Origin: DASTDH01 sp041167675
GTDB taxonomy: Bacteria > Verrucomicrobiota > Verrucomicrobiia > Chthoniobacterales > JAFAMB01
Assembly: GCA_041167675.1 (NCBI GenBank)
Contig: JBEEIB010000301.1
Location: 1-64,000 of the forward strand
Direction: 5' to 3'
DNA: 64,000 nucleotides
Positions 26,636-34,842 of the stretch are shown one piece after another (positions within the stretch are counted from its first letter, which is position 1; the number at the start of each line of letters is the position of its first letter). Below the pieces are notes generated by a model. That model searched no databases, had not been told where the DNA came from, and was given only the letters and a program-made list of their open reading frames with translations. The translations under genes and the position numbers were made by a program.

Positions 26636-27460
26636 ATGCTGTTAAGACGCATGTTCTGCTCTCTCATCTCAGTCTGCGGATCGGCTCCAACGATCGCTCT
26701 TTCGCTGACTGCCCTTTTTCTTGGGATGTCGAATTTATTACGCGCGGACGAGCCGCTCGCTCCCACGATCATGCTCCCCCTGCAGCGTGGCCCATTTGGA
26801 ACACACCATTTTGTGCCGACGGGAGCTGCACGTGCGCTCGTGCTTTTTGGTTCAGGAGATGGAGGTTGGGGTCATTTGGAAAACCGGGTTTGTTCTATTC
26901 TGGCGAGCCAAGGCATCTACACCGTGGGGATCGACTTTAGTAACTATGCTGAAGCTGACTATGACGCGGGGACGTTGGCCTTGGATTTTGCTACGGTAAC
27001 TCAGAATGCATTGGCTCGAAGCAAAAATCCTGATCTTCCGGTGATTTATGGCGGTTGGTCGATGGGCGCAGTCCAGGCGGTAGCGGCCGCCGGAGGCGAA
27101 AACCGGCCGCAGAATCTGGTCGGCCTCCTGTTGCTAAGCATGGATAAGCGGGGCCGCTACGGTTTGCGCTTACCCGAAAGAGTGGGGCTTGAGCCAGAGG
27201 GAGAGGGTACCTTTGGGGTCGCAGATTTCACCGCGGGGGTGGCAAATCTTCGGGTGGTCCAGTTTGCTGCAGCTGACGATTGGATGAACAATACGGATTG
27301 GATAAGGGGTCTCCCATCTCCGCATCGATTATTCGAGCTGGAGAATTCAAACCATGACTTCAATGGAGCTGATCAGACGTTTGAAAATGAACTGCTCGAC
27401 GGCATCAATTGGATTCTAGATCCAGCGAAATCGGGCGGCGATCGAACGACGAGCGACTAG
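26636..27460 (+). CDS. AcvB/VirJ-like periplasmic alpha/beta hydrolase
   Basis: 274 residues from the ATG at 26636 (26651 also possible); the longer frame start at 26555 overlaps aroD and lacks a signal. A signal peptide (about 1-37) precedes an alpha/beta hydrolase of the bacterial virulence family: LFGSGDGGWG, nucleophile elbow GGWSMG (S142), acid near D214-D215, and H240 in SNHDFNG. In Agrobacterium, AcvB hydrolyses lysyl-phosphatidylglycerol in the periplasm and is encoded beside the MprF homologue LpiA. Here the next gene, 31 bases on, is mprF, so the same function is a strong inference. Confidence 0.82.
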   Translation: MLLRRMFCSLISVCGSAPTIALSLTALFLGMSNLLRADEPLAPTIMLPLQRGPFGTHHFVPTGAARALVLFGSGDGGWGHLENRVCSILASQGIYTVGIDFSNYAEADYDAGTLALDFATVTQNALARSKNPDLPVIYGGWSMGAVQAVAAAGGENRPQNLVGLLLLSMDKRGRYGLRLPERVGLEPEGEGTFGVADFTAGVANLRVVQFAAADDWMNNTDWIRGLPSPHRLFELENSNHDFNGADQTFENELLDGINWILDPAKSGGDRTTSD

Positions 27461-27491
27461 CGCCCACAGCAATCTTCATTGACGATTCGAA

Positions 27492-29186
27492 GTGAAACCG
27501 AGCAAGGAATCCCAGGCAGAATTTCGTCGCACGCAACGCTGGGTCCACTTGGTTGCGTGGTTCGTAGCGACCGTTGGGTTGATCGGTATTTTCGAGGCGT
27601 TTCTTCCGAAGGAACCGAGTGTATTCGAATGGTTGGAACAATTCCTTCCGATCGATCTCTCCGAGTACGGTCGGATCGGGATGTACCTAAGTGGTTTTTG
27701 CTTGCTCGGAATCGCTCGCGGCCTTTGGCGCAGGAAACAAGCCGCTTGGTGGATTGCCGTTGTACTGCTGTCTTTGACGGCAGTCCTGCAACTGGCTCGC
27801 GGACCGGATTTTCACCACGCGATTCCCACCGCGTTGATCTTAGGACTCCTGATTTGGCGATGTCGAGATTACATAGCCGAATCGGATCGCGGTTCGATTC
27901 GCTGGGCATTCATCATTGGTATACCGCTGTTTATCGCGGTCTTTGCTTACGCCGTTTTTGGTCTCACCCATCTCCGGGGCCAGGTCACCGGGCGCGGACA
28001 TATCGCCGGCGCGGTGCAGACGGCCCTTGAGCTTATTTTTCTGCAATCGACCGACTCGGAAATCGCGACTACTCCGCGGGCTACGAATTTTTTCATCCAA
28101 GTTAGTGCCGGCGGAATGTTTTGTGGTCTCATCATGGTCGTGCTTTTGCTGCGTCCGGTTTTTGAGCAAAGGGCCACTTCCAGTACAAGTCTTGCTCGGG
28201 TTCGAAAGATTATCGACGATTATGGCTGCGATCCGCTCGATGAATTCGCTCTCCTGCCGGACAAACAGTTCTTTTTCGCATCCAACGATCGCTCCTTTTT
28301 TGCGTATGCGCTCTGGCGAAATTTTGCGGTCTGCCTGGTCGGGCCGGTCGGTCCCGCGGAAGACTGGCTATCCGCCACCCGGGATTTCGTGCGGTTCTGC
28401 GCGGCCCAGGACTGGCAACCCGTATTTTATTTCGCGCGTTCAGAACTGCGACCAATTCTAAGCCAATGCGGCTTGAAAAGTTTCAAGGTTGGGGAGGATG
28501 CACGCCTAAGCATCACTGATTTCAATCTGAAGGGAAGCAAGTTCCAGAACCTACGGACTGCCTGTAACAAGGCTCGGAAAGAAGGCAAAGAGCTCCGCTG
28601 GTATCAACCGGGGGATGGACCCTTCGACTATGGACTTGAGGCTCAACTCAAGATCATTTCAGATGAGTGGTTGCGAGCAAAACAAGGAACGGAGATGGCT
28701 TTTGACCTTGGGCTGTTCAATCTACAGCAGATCCGAAAGCGTGGCGTAGCCACAATTTTTGATGCACACTCCAAATTGGAAGCTTTTGCCACTTGGCTAC
28801 CATACAAGCAAGGTACCGGACGCAGTTTGGACCTGATGCGCAGCCATTCATCAGCGAAAGGTATAATGGATTTTTTGATTGTGGAATCGATCGATCATTT
28901 TCGAGAGCACGAGGTGGAAGAGGTAAGCCTGGGGAATGCTCCCTTGGCTAATGTCGAACCGAATCGACAACTTTACGGAAGAGAAGAAAAGGCGGTAAAG
29001 TTTTTGTTCGAAAAATTCAACCGCTACTACGGCTACAAGTCTTTGTTCGAATTCAAGAAGAAATACCAACCGATCTGGCAAGGACGATTTCTTGGATTTC
29101 GACCGAATGTGAATCTGCTTTTGGTCGCGCTGGCGCTGGTGAGAGTTCATTTGCCGCAAGGCCTTATCCGAATATTACGATCATGA
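27492..29186 (+). CDS. mprF: MprF/LpiA-type aminoacyl-phosphatidylglycerol synthase
   Basis: 564 residues from a GTG start. The N-terminal 230 residues hold six or seven membrane segments, fewer than the fourteen of Staphylococcus MprF. From about 235 to 545 is the DUF2156 aminoacyl-transferase domain, with FALLPDKQFFFASNDRSF, GPVGP, FKVGEDARLSI, DLMRSHSSAKGIMDFL and FEFKKKYQPIWQGRF near the end. The family moves lysine or alanine from tRNA to phosphatidylglycerol, lowering surface negative charge and raising resistance to cationic peptides. Amino-acid specificity cannot be read here. It follows the AcvB-like gene by 31 bases and overlaps the SanA-like gene by 4. Confidence 0.87.
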   Translation: MKPSKESQAEFRRTQRWVHLVAWFVATVGLIGIFEAFLPKEPSVFEWLEQFLPIDLSEYGRIGMYLSGFCLLGIARGLWRRKQAAWWIAVVLLSLTAVLQLARGPDFHHAIPTALILGLLIWRCRDYIAESDRGSIRWAFIIGIPLFIAVFAYAVFGLTHLRGQVTGRGHIAGAVQTALELIFLQSTDSEIATTPRATNFFIQVSAGGMFCGLIMVVLLLRPVFEQRATSSTSLARVRKIIDDYGCDPLDEFALLPDKQFFFASNDRSFFAYALWRNFAVCLVGPVGPAEDWLSATRDFVRFCAAQDWQPVFYFARSELRPILSQCGLKSFKVGEDARLSITDFNLKGSKFQNLRTACNKARKEGKELRWYQPGDGPFDYGLEAQLKIISDEWLRAKQGTEMAFDLGLFNLQQIRKRGVATIFDAHSKLEAFATWLPYKQGTGRSLDLMRSHSSAKGIMDFLIVESIDHFREHEVEEVSLGNAPLANVEPNRQLYGREEKAVKFLFEKFNRYYGYKSLFEFKKKYQPIWQGRFLGFRPNVNLLLVALALVRVHLPQGLIRILRS

Positions 29187-29869
29187 TTGCTCAGTACGCC
29201 CGCTGGTTTTTCGAACGATTCAAACGATCGTGTACCCGTTCTTTGTCTGGGATGGTTCTGCTCAATTTCGGTGGTTTCGGTCTTTTCCTATTCTTTTGCT
29301 ATTGGTGGGTTTCTCGCGCCGGCGGCTTTCCGTTGTTCGATTCCGTTGAGCAAATTCCGGCCAATGAAGTCGCTCTCGTCCTTGGAACCGCGCCAGTGCT
29401 GGTGAGTGGACTTCCGAATCGCTACTTCGTTTCTCGAATCAATGCCGCAGCTGCGTTGTTTCATGCAGGCAAAGCTAAGGTGCTGCTCCTTAGTGGAAAT
29501 TGCCGTGACGATGGGTACAATGAGCCGGCGGCAATGCGTGAAGCCCTGACGGTTCGAGGTGTCCCGAACGAAGTCTTGCTGGAAGATCCAGCGGGCATCC
29601 GAACGTTGGATTCAGTGGCCCGCGCGAAATCGGTCTTCGGGCTCGATCGATTAACTGTGATTTCACAGGAATTTCACAACCGGCGCGCCCTATTCTTTTG
29701 CAAGCATTTTCAAATCGATGGAATAGCGCTCAATGCGGATCCCGCTGTGCACCGCAGCTGGCGTTTGACTTGTCGAGAATTTGCAGCTAGAGCGGTCGCA
29801 GTTCTGCATGTTTGTGCGAAGTCGGTCCCAAGTAGCCGAGAAAGCGATGTCGCGGGTATAGCGAGATGA
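29183..29869 (+). CDS. SanA/YdcF-like DUF218 membrane protein
   Basis: 228 residues. One membrane segment (about 25-45) and a periplasmic DUF218 domain with ALVLGTAPV, RINAAAALFHAGKAKVLLLS, TLDSVARAKSVFG and ISQEFHNRRALF. SanA of E. coli affects envelope permeability to vancomycin; the biochemistry is not settled. The ATG overlaps the mprF stop (ATGA, 29183-29186), so translation is coupled. Together with the AcvB-like protein and MprF this forms an envelope-barrier unit. Confidence 0.82.
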   Translation: MIAQYARWFFERFKRSCTRSLSGMVLLNFGGFGLFLFFCYWWVSRAGGFPLFDSVEQIPANEVALVLGTAPVLVSGLPNRYFVSRINAAAALFHAGKAKVLLLSGNCRDDGYNEPAAMREALTVRGVPNEVLLEDPAGIRTLDSVARAKSVFGLDRLTVISQEFHNRRALFFCKHFQIDGIALNADPAVHRSWRLTCREFAARAVAVLHVCAKSVPSSRESDVAGIAR

Positions 29870-29900
29870 CAGCGCGAGTTTAGCAGATAGGATCATTATT

Positions 29901-30266
29901 GTGCACATTTCTCTCCTTAAATCGAAAATCCATCGCGCTACGGTGACAGGAGCCAACGTGAACTATGAAGGCAGTATCACGATTTCGGCCGATCTCGCAG
30001 ACGAAGCTGGCCTGGAAGAGTATGAACGCATCTTGGCTGGTAACATCACCAATGGTGAGCGATTTGAAACCTACGTGATCTTTGGTGCCAGGCGGCGCGG
30101 TTTGGTCGAGTTAAATGGCGCAACTGCCCATCTGGGGAAACCCGGTGATGTCCTTACGATTATGAGTTTCGGCTGGTACGATGTTGAAGAAGCAGCAAGT
30201 CATCAGCCTAATGTAGTTCTGCTCGGTGCCAACAATAGTGTGATTCGTCAGATTGCGGCGGTTTGA
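29901..30266 (+). CDS. panD: Aspartate 1-decarboxylase
   Basis: 121 residues from a GTG start. It makes beta-alanine from aspartate for pantothenate and coenzyme A. K9, Y22 and the self-cleavage site G24-S25 in NYEGSITI are present, with NGERFETYVIFG and LNGATAHLGKPGD matching the double-psi barrel. Self-processing at Ser25 creates the pyruvoyl cofactor. It lies 31 bases after the SanA-like gene, so it could be read from the same transcript. Confidence 0.93.
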   Translation: MHISLLKSKIHRATVTGANVNYEGSITISADLADEAGLEEYERILAGNITNGERFETYVIFGARRRGLVELNGATAHLGKPGDVLTIMSFGWYDVEEAASHQPNVVLLGANNSVIRQIAAV

Positions 30267-30347
30267 ACGGACCGGGTATCGGTCTGTCAAATCTACGTCG
30301 AGCACGCCTGGGCCGGAATGGGCGATCAGATGTGCTCGCAAGAGCAC

Positions 30348-31949
30348 ATGCATTCTCGATTTTGGGTTTGTGTCGGACTGTATTTCCTCTCATCCGCTTT
30401 CGCGGATTCGGCTGAGACTTCGAAGATAACCGAAGTAGTTGTTTATGGCGATCGCGCTCGGATCTCGCGCGAGGTAACGGTGAATGTACCTGGGGGAGAC
30501 TCTCAGTTTGAGTTAGCCGGTCTTCCTGGCGACTTGGACGAAAATTCTGTCGGAATCACCGTTCGATCCGGCAGTTCCGTAATCATTCGCGGCATGGACG
30601 TCCAGAGGGAGTTCTTGAGCGAGAATGCGGATGCACGCAGCTTGGATCTCCTGAAGCAACTTGATCAACTGCAGAATCAGAAGCGAGCCCTTCAATCGCA
30701 ACAAGGTGTGTTCGAGGATAAACGGGAATTCTTTCGCAAGCTGAATACCGGCGGGGATCGCAACGATAAGCAGGTATTCTCGGCTGATGAACTCAAGAAG
30801 CTTTATGATTTGTATTCGGGGGAACTGGCGGCGATTGCCAGCGCGTCTCTCCCGCTCGACGCAGCGGATCGCAAACTGAACCCTGAGATCGAGCGGATAG
30901 AGAAGGAACTCGGCCAACTCAGTCAAAAGAAAGAGCAGCACCGGGTTTCGGTCACCGTTCAGTCCCAATCTGCTGCCGAGCTTCGCATCGAACTGCGGTA
31001 CGTGGTTCATAACGCTTGGTGGCTTCCAGTTTACGAAGCACGAGTGGACACCTCCAGCGGCAAGGTTTCACTAATGTATGACGCGATGATTCGGCAGCGT
31101 ACAGGTGAGGATTGGACCAAGGCGAGACTGACGGTATCCACTGCTCGTCCTGAACAGAATAATCAACTGCCGGAACTGGAGCCTAAGTACTTGCGATTCT
31201 CGCAACCAGTGCCGGCGTCCCCTCCTCGCTCGATGGCCTTCAAATCGGAGAAGCCAAGTGCGACTCCAACGGCGAAGGAGGAGGCAACCGAGCAAGATAA
31301 CGTGGCTCAAATTGAGAGCGCACAGCTGGAAAGCAACGGACTTTCGGTGGCCTACCAGGTGGCGGTACCCGCAACCATTCCGTCCGATGGACAAGCGCAT
31401 CGAACTAATCTCACCCAAATTGAATTGAGCGGTAAACTGTCATACGCGACGAGCCCCGGGTTGGAACCGGCCGCGTTCCTGAAAGAGCATCTAACAAATA
31501 CCGGCCCCGATCCGCTGCTGCCGGGAAAGGTGAATCTGTTTCGAGATGGTGATCTGATCGGGAGCCTGCCGCTGCCGCTAATTTCGGCTGGAGCGGAGTT
31601 TGACCTGTTTTGTGGCCGAGATGACGCAGTAAAAATCGAACACAAGGAATTGGTAAATCGCGATGCGGAAATTGGAATTCTTTCGCACCGCAAACAGAAT
31701 CAGCGGAAGTATCAGATTGCCATCCAAGACTTTCGCAAGAATCCGATCAAGCTAACGGTTTACGACCAGATTCCGATCTCCCAGGATAATGATATTACCG
31801 TGACACCTGGGCAATACTCCCTCAAACCAACCGGTGTCGACAAGGATACCGGGAAGATCACCTGGGACCTGGATTTGGCCCCAAGCGAGAAGAAAACAAT
31901 CGAATTTGACTACACGGTTGAATGGCCTGCCGGAAAGACGATTGAATAG
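30348..31949 (+). CDS. MuiA-like (DUF4139/DUF4140) secreted protein
   Basis: 533 residues from the ATG at 30348; the frame could start ten codons earlier, but the signal peptide (VCVGLYFLSSAFA) fits best here. The N-terminal DUF4140 region has ITEVVVYGDRARISREVTV. A coiled-coil stretch follows (about 95-210, LLKQLDQLQNQKRALQSQQ). The C-terminal DUF4139 domain begins near YVVHNAWWLPVYEARVD and ends with ITWDLDLAPSEKKTIEFDY. The family is named for mucoidy inhibition in Acinetobacter-type bacteria; the mechanism is unknown. It converges with rsmB, only 16 bases apart. Confidence 0.82.
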   Translation: MHSRFWVCVGLYFLSSAFADSAETSKITEVVVYGDRARISREVTVNVPGGDSQFELAGLPGDLDENSVGITVRSGSSVIIRGMDVQREFLSENADARSLDLLKQLDQLQNQKRALQSQQGVFEDKREFFRKLNTGGDRNDKQVFSADELKKLYDLYSGELAAIASASLPLDAADRKLNPEIERIEKELGQLSQKKEQHRVSVTVQSQSAAELRIELRYVVHNAWWLPVYEARVDTSSGKVSLMYDAMIRQRTGEDWTKARLTVSTARPEQNNQLPELEPKYLRFSQPVPASPPRSMAFKSEKPSATPTAKEEATEQDNVAQIESAQLESNGLSVAYQVAVPATIPSDGQAHRTNLTQIELSGKLSYATSPGLEPAAFLKEHLTNTGPDPLLPGKVNLFRDGDLIGSLPLPLISAGAEFDLFCGRDDAVKIEHKELVNRDAEIGILSHRKQNQRKYQIAIQDFRKNPIKLTVYDQIPISQDNDITVTPGQYSLKPTGVDKDTGKITWDLDLAPSEKKTIEFDYTVEWPAGKTIE

Positions 31950-31965
31950 GGGAGCCGCCGGTCTG

Positions 31966-33204
31966 TCAGTCATTCTGAAAAAGCGCGGCAAAGGCTCCGT
32001 CCATATTATTCTGGAGCGGTCCGACTTTACGAGATTCCAAGCAGGCTAGTTGCGGAAATTGGTTGAGAATCTCCGAGACCACCTGCTCATTTTCTTCCGG
32101 TTCAATGCTGCAAGTGCTGTAGACCATCCGTCCGCCTCGGCGCAGATAAGGCACGATATTCTCGACCATGCGGAGCTGCAGATGAGACATTCTGCGGAAA
32201 TCATCGGGGGTGAGCCGCCAGCGTACATCGGTGCGGCGCCGAATTACGCCGGTATTTGAGCAGGGGGCATCTACCAATATGGCATCAAACGTGGGACTTC
32301 CGGCTGGAAGCGGGCTCCTTAGCCAATCTACCAGGATCACTTCGGTATTGGTTACTCCTAACCGGACGAGATTTTGCTGTAACCGAGAGAGGCGCAGGGG
32401 TTCGTAGTCACCGGCAAACAGTTGCCCTCGGTTTTGCATCAATTGTGCAAGATAGCAGGCCTTCCCGCCAGGAGCGGCGCACGCATCGAGTACTCGCTCC
32501 CCCGGTTTCGGAGCAAGCAGCTCGCATGGAATCAGTGTACTCGGATCTTGCACGTAAACCACGCCGGCCGAAATCCACTCGGATGGAAGATGTTCTACCT
32601 CGAGACAGTCCTCTCGATCGGGCAAAGGCTTTGCGCCCGGCACGCTATGCAGCAGCTCGCCTGGGGTTACCCGAAGCTCGTTGGCCCGGACGTAAATCTT
32701 AGCCGGCTGGTTGTTCCATGCACAAAGTTGAGTGGCTTCCGTTTCACCCCATGCTCCCTGCCATTTGAGATAAAGAAATTCCGGATGGGAATAGCGAACG
32801 TGTACTGGCGCGTTTTCGAGTTCTTCGAGGACCGCCTCTTTTTCGGCAATTGATTTCCGCAGAATAGCATTCACCAGAGTTCGTGCCGGCCCGGCAATAT
32901 TTACCGTTTCGTAGACAGCCGCGTGTGCGGGAATCCGCATTTTGTAAAGTTGATACAAACCAAGCCGTAAAACTTGGCGAGTCGCAGAATCCAATTTGTT
33001 TGCCCGAAACCTACGGATGACAAAGTCCAATAGGGTACGATTTCGGATTACTCCGTAAAAAGTCTCGGTGACAAAGGCTCGATTACTTTGTGGAAGGTCG
33101 GATTGTTCAAGCGTTCGGTGCAGGACTCCGTCGGCAAACTCGCGGCTGGATTCCCAGCGCTGCAGCGCTTTCAAACAACAGATGCGAGGATTACTGGCTG
33201 CCAT
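31966..33204 (-). CDS. rsmB: 16S rRNA cytosine-C5 methyltransferase RsmB
   Basis: 412 residues from the ATG at 33204; the frame continues upstream, but homologues begin near here. An N-terminal NusB-like domain (about 5-135) binds RNA. The catalytic domain has the SAM loop DACAAPGGK (240-248), VDAPCSNTG (Cys 315, product release) and STCSIEPEENE (nucleophile Cys 365). RsmB methylates C967 of 16S rRNA in E. coli. It lies downstream of ugd on the same strand with a 245-base gap that contains a perfect palindrome. Confidence 0.92.
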   Translation of the reverse strand: MAASNPRICCLKALQRWESSREFADGVLHRTLEQSDLPQSNRAFVTETFYGVIRNRTLLDFVIRRFRANKLDSATRQVLRLGLYQLYKMRIPAHAAVYETVNIAGPARTLVNAILRKSIAEKEAVLEELENAPVHVRYSHPEFLYLKWQGAWGETEATQLCAWNNQPAKIYVRANELRVTPGELLHSVPGAKPLPDREDCLEVEHLPSEWISAGVVYVQDPSTLIPCELLAPKPGERVLDACAAPGGKACYLAQLMQNRGQLFAGDYEPLRLSRLQQNLVRLGVTNTEVILVDWLRSPLPAGSPTFDAILVDAPCSNTGVIRRRTDVRWRLTPDDFRRMSHLQLRMVENIVPYLRRGGRMVYSTCSIEPEENEQVVSEILNQFPQLACLESRKVGPLQNNMDGAFAALFQND

Positions 33205-33276
33205 AGACAACGCGCACAAAATGTTCTTTCCCCTTCCGCTGGCCCGGATGCTGAAAGTTAAGGTTCCATAAAATTT

Positions 33277-33293
33277 AACCGGTGCCACCGGTT
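33277..33293. other. Perfect palindrome between ugd and rsmB
   Basis: AACCGGTGCCACCGGTT has 8-base arms around one base. It sits 73 bases upstream of the rsmB ATG. It could be an operator or a hairpin reducing read-through from ugd; on the minus strand it is followed by AAATTTTA, not a clear T tract, so a classic terminator is doubtful. Nothing else is evident in 33205-33449. Confidence 0.45.
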
Positions 33294-33449
33294 TTGGGGG
33301 AACGGCTTTGGAAAGGAGAGGCTGCCGAATCCTCCAAATGGTCCGCAGATGGGTGCGGTTGTCTTTCCGGCTACGTGAGCTTTGTTGAAACGGCCGTCGA
33401 GGCGGACCACTGGCGTGGTTGGGACTGCCTATCGCCGGAGCAAAAGCGC

Positions 33450-34769
33450 TTAAGCCACAGCGGCCTTAGTCCATGGTCGCCCGATCGCGTAATATTGAAA
33501 GCCGAGATCTCTCATCGTTGCCGGGTCGAATAGATTCCTTCCGTCGAAAACGATTGGCGTGTGCATACGGCGGCGTACTTCGGTCAGGTCCACGTTGCTA
33601 AAATCCGGCCACTCCGTCGCTAAAACTAAAGTTTCCGCATCCTGCACCGCCTCGAGTGCGGAATTGGCCAGACGAACTCCTGGACAAAGCTTAAGTTCTT
33701 GTACTCTTTCGTTGCCTTTAGGGTCGTAGGCCGTCACCTGAGCGCCTTCTTGGAGAAGATCGTTTACCAGATCGACCGCCACCGAGCTCCGCACGTCATC
33801 GGTATCGGGTTTAAAGGTAAGGCCCCAAACCGCGATTCGCTTTTCCTTCAGCACCCAGAGCTTGTCACGTAACTTCTTTACGAAGCGCTCGCGCTGACGC
33901 TGGTTTATCCTCTGGACTTCCCGCAGGAGTTGGAAAGGTTCGCCGATTTGTTCGCTCAGGGCTATGAACGCGGCAATATCCTTGGGGAAGCACGACCCGC
34001 CGTACCCGAGACCGGCGTTGAGAAAGCTGCGTCCGATTCTTTTGTCCGCTCCAATCCCATCGGCAACCTTTTCGACATCTGCTCCACTCGCTTCGCAAAT
34101 GGCGGACAGCGCATTAATATAAGAAATTTTGAGGGCAAGAAAGGAGTTGGCGGCGTGCTTGATCAGTTCGGCGCTATTGATGTCCGTGACCATGATGGGC
34201 GCCATGAACGGTTCGTAAACCTTTTTCATGATCGCTAAAGCGCGCTCGCTGTTTGATCCGATCACAATGCGATCGGGTTCCAGGAGATCGGCAACCGCGC
34301 ACCCCTCGCGCAGAAATTCAGGATTGCTTACAACGTCGAAATCGACATTCACTTTGTTGTATCGCCGAATGGTATCGGCCACTTTTTCTCCGGTCTTCAC
34401 CGGGACAGTGCTCTTGTCGACGATTACCCGGTATTCTTTGAGCACTGAAGCAATTTCGCGAGCGACCCGCTCGATGTAAGTCAGATCCACGCTGCCATCG
34501 GTTTGCGGGGGGGTCGGAACGGCGATGAATACAACTTCAGAGTTATCGACCCCTTCTTCGATGCTGCCGCTAAAATGCAGGCGGTGGGCCGAGACGTTCC
34601 GCTGAACCAGTTGTTCAAGACCAGGTTCATAGATCGGGACTTTGCCATTCCGGAGGGCCTTCACTTTGCGTTCGTCATTATCAACGCAGATCACCTCGTG
34701 GCCCACTTCCGCAAAACAAGCGCCGGTAACCAACCCAACGTAACCGGACCCGATAATTGCAATCTTCAT
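33450..34769 (-). CDS. ugd: UDP-glucose 6-dehydrogenase
   Basis: 439 residues. It oxidises UDP-glucose to UDP-glucuronate with two NAD+. The N-terminal Rossmann motif is GSGYVGLVTG (8-17). Catalytic Cys260 lies in GGSCFPKD. The C-terminal UDP-binding domain has AVWGLTFKPDTDDVRSS. It supplies uronic acids for exopolysaccharide or lipopolysaccharide. lptD ends 73 bases upstream on the same strand, and galE, which also uses UDP-glucose, is the next gene beyond. Confidence 0.94.
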   Translation of the reverse strand: MKIAIIGSGYVGLVTGACFAEVGHEVICVDNDERKVKALRNGKVPIYEPGLEQLVQRNVSAHRLHFSGSIEEGVDNSEVVFIAVPTPPQTDGSVDLTYIERVAREIASVLKEYRVIVDKSTVPVKTGEKVADTIRRYNKVNVDFDVVSNPEFLREGCAVADLLEPDRIVIGSNSERALAIMKKVYEPFMAPIMVTDINSAELIKHAANSFLALKISYINALSAICEASGADVEKVADGIGADKRIGRSFLNAGLGYGGSCFPKDIAAFIALSEQIGEPFQLLREVQRINQRQRERFVKKLRDKLWVLKEKRIAVWGLTFKPDTDDVRSSVAVDLVNDLLQEGAQVTAYDPKGNERVQELKLCPGVRLANSALEAVQDAETLVLATEWPDFSNVDLTEVRRRMHTPIVFDGRNLFDPATMRDLGFQYYAIGRPWTKAAVA

Positions 34770-34842
34770 AAGGACTCTGAAATCAAAGCTGTTCCAATAA
34801 CGCCGTTTGCCCGTATGTCCAGCGAAAGCTCTTGTCTGGATC

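Noticed and set aside
27846..28177. Minus-strand ORFs inside mprF
   Set aside because: Antisense frames of a well-supported coding region with conserved domain motifs on the plus strand.
33282..33533. Plus-strand ORF upstream of ugd's end
   Set aside because: It overlaps the 3' end of ugd antisense, has mixed composition and no homology that I recognise.
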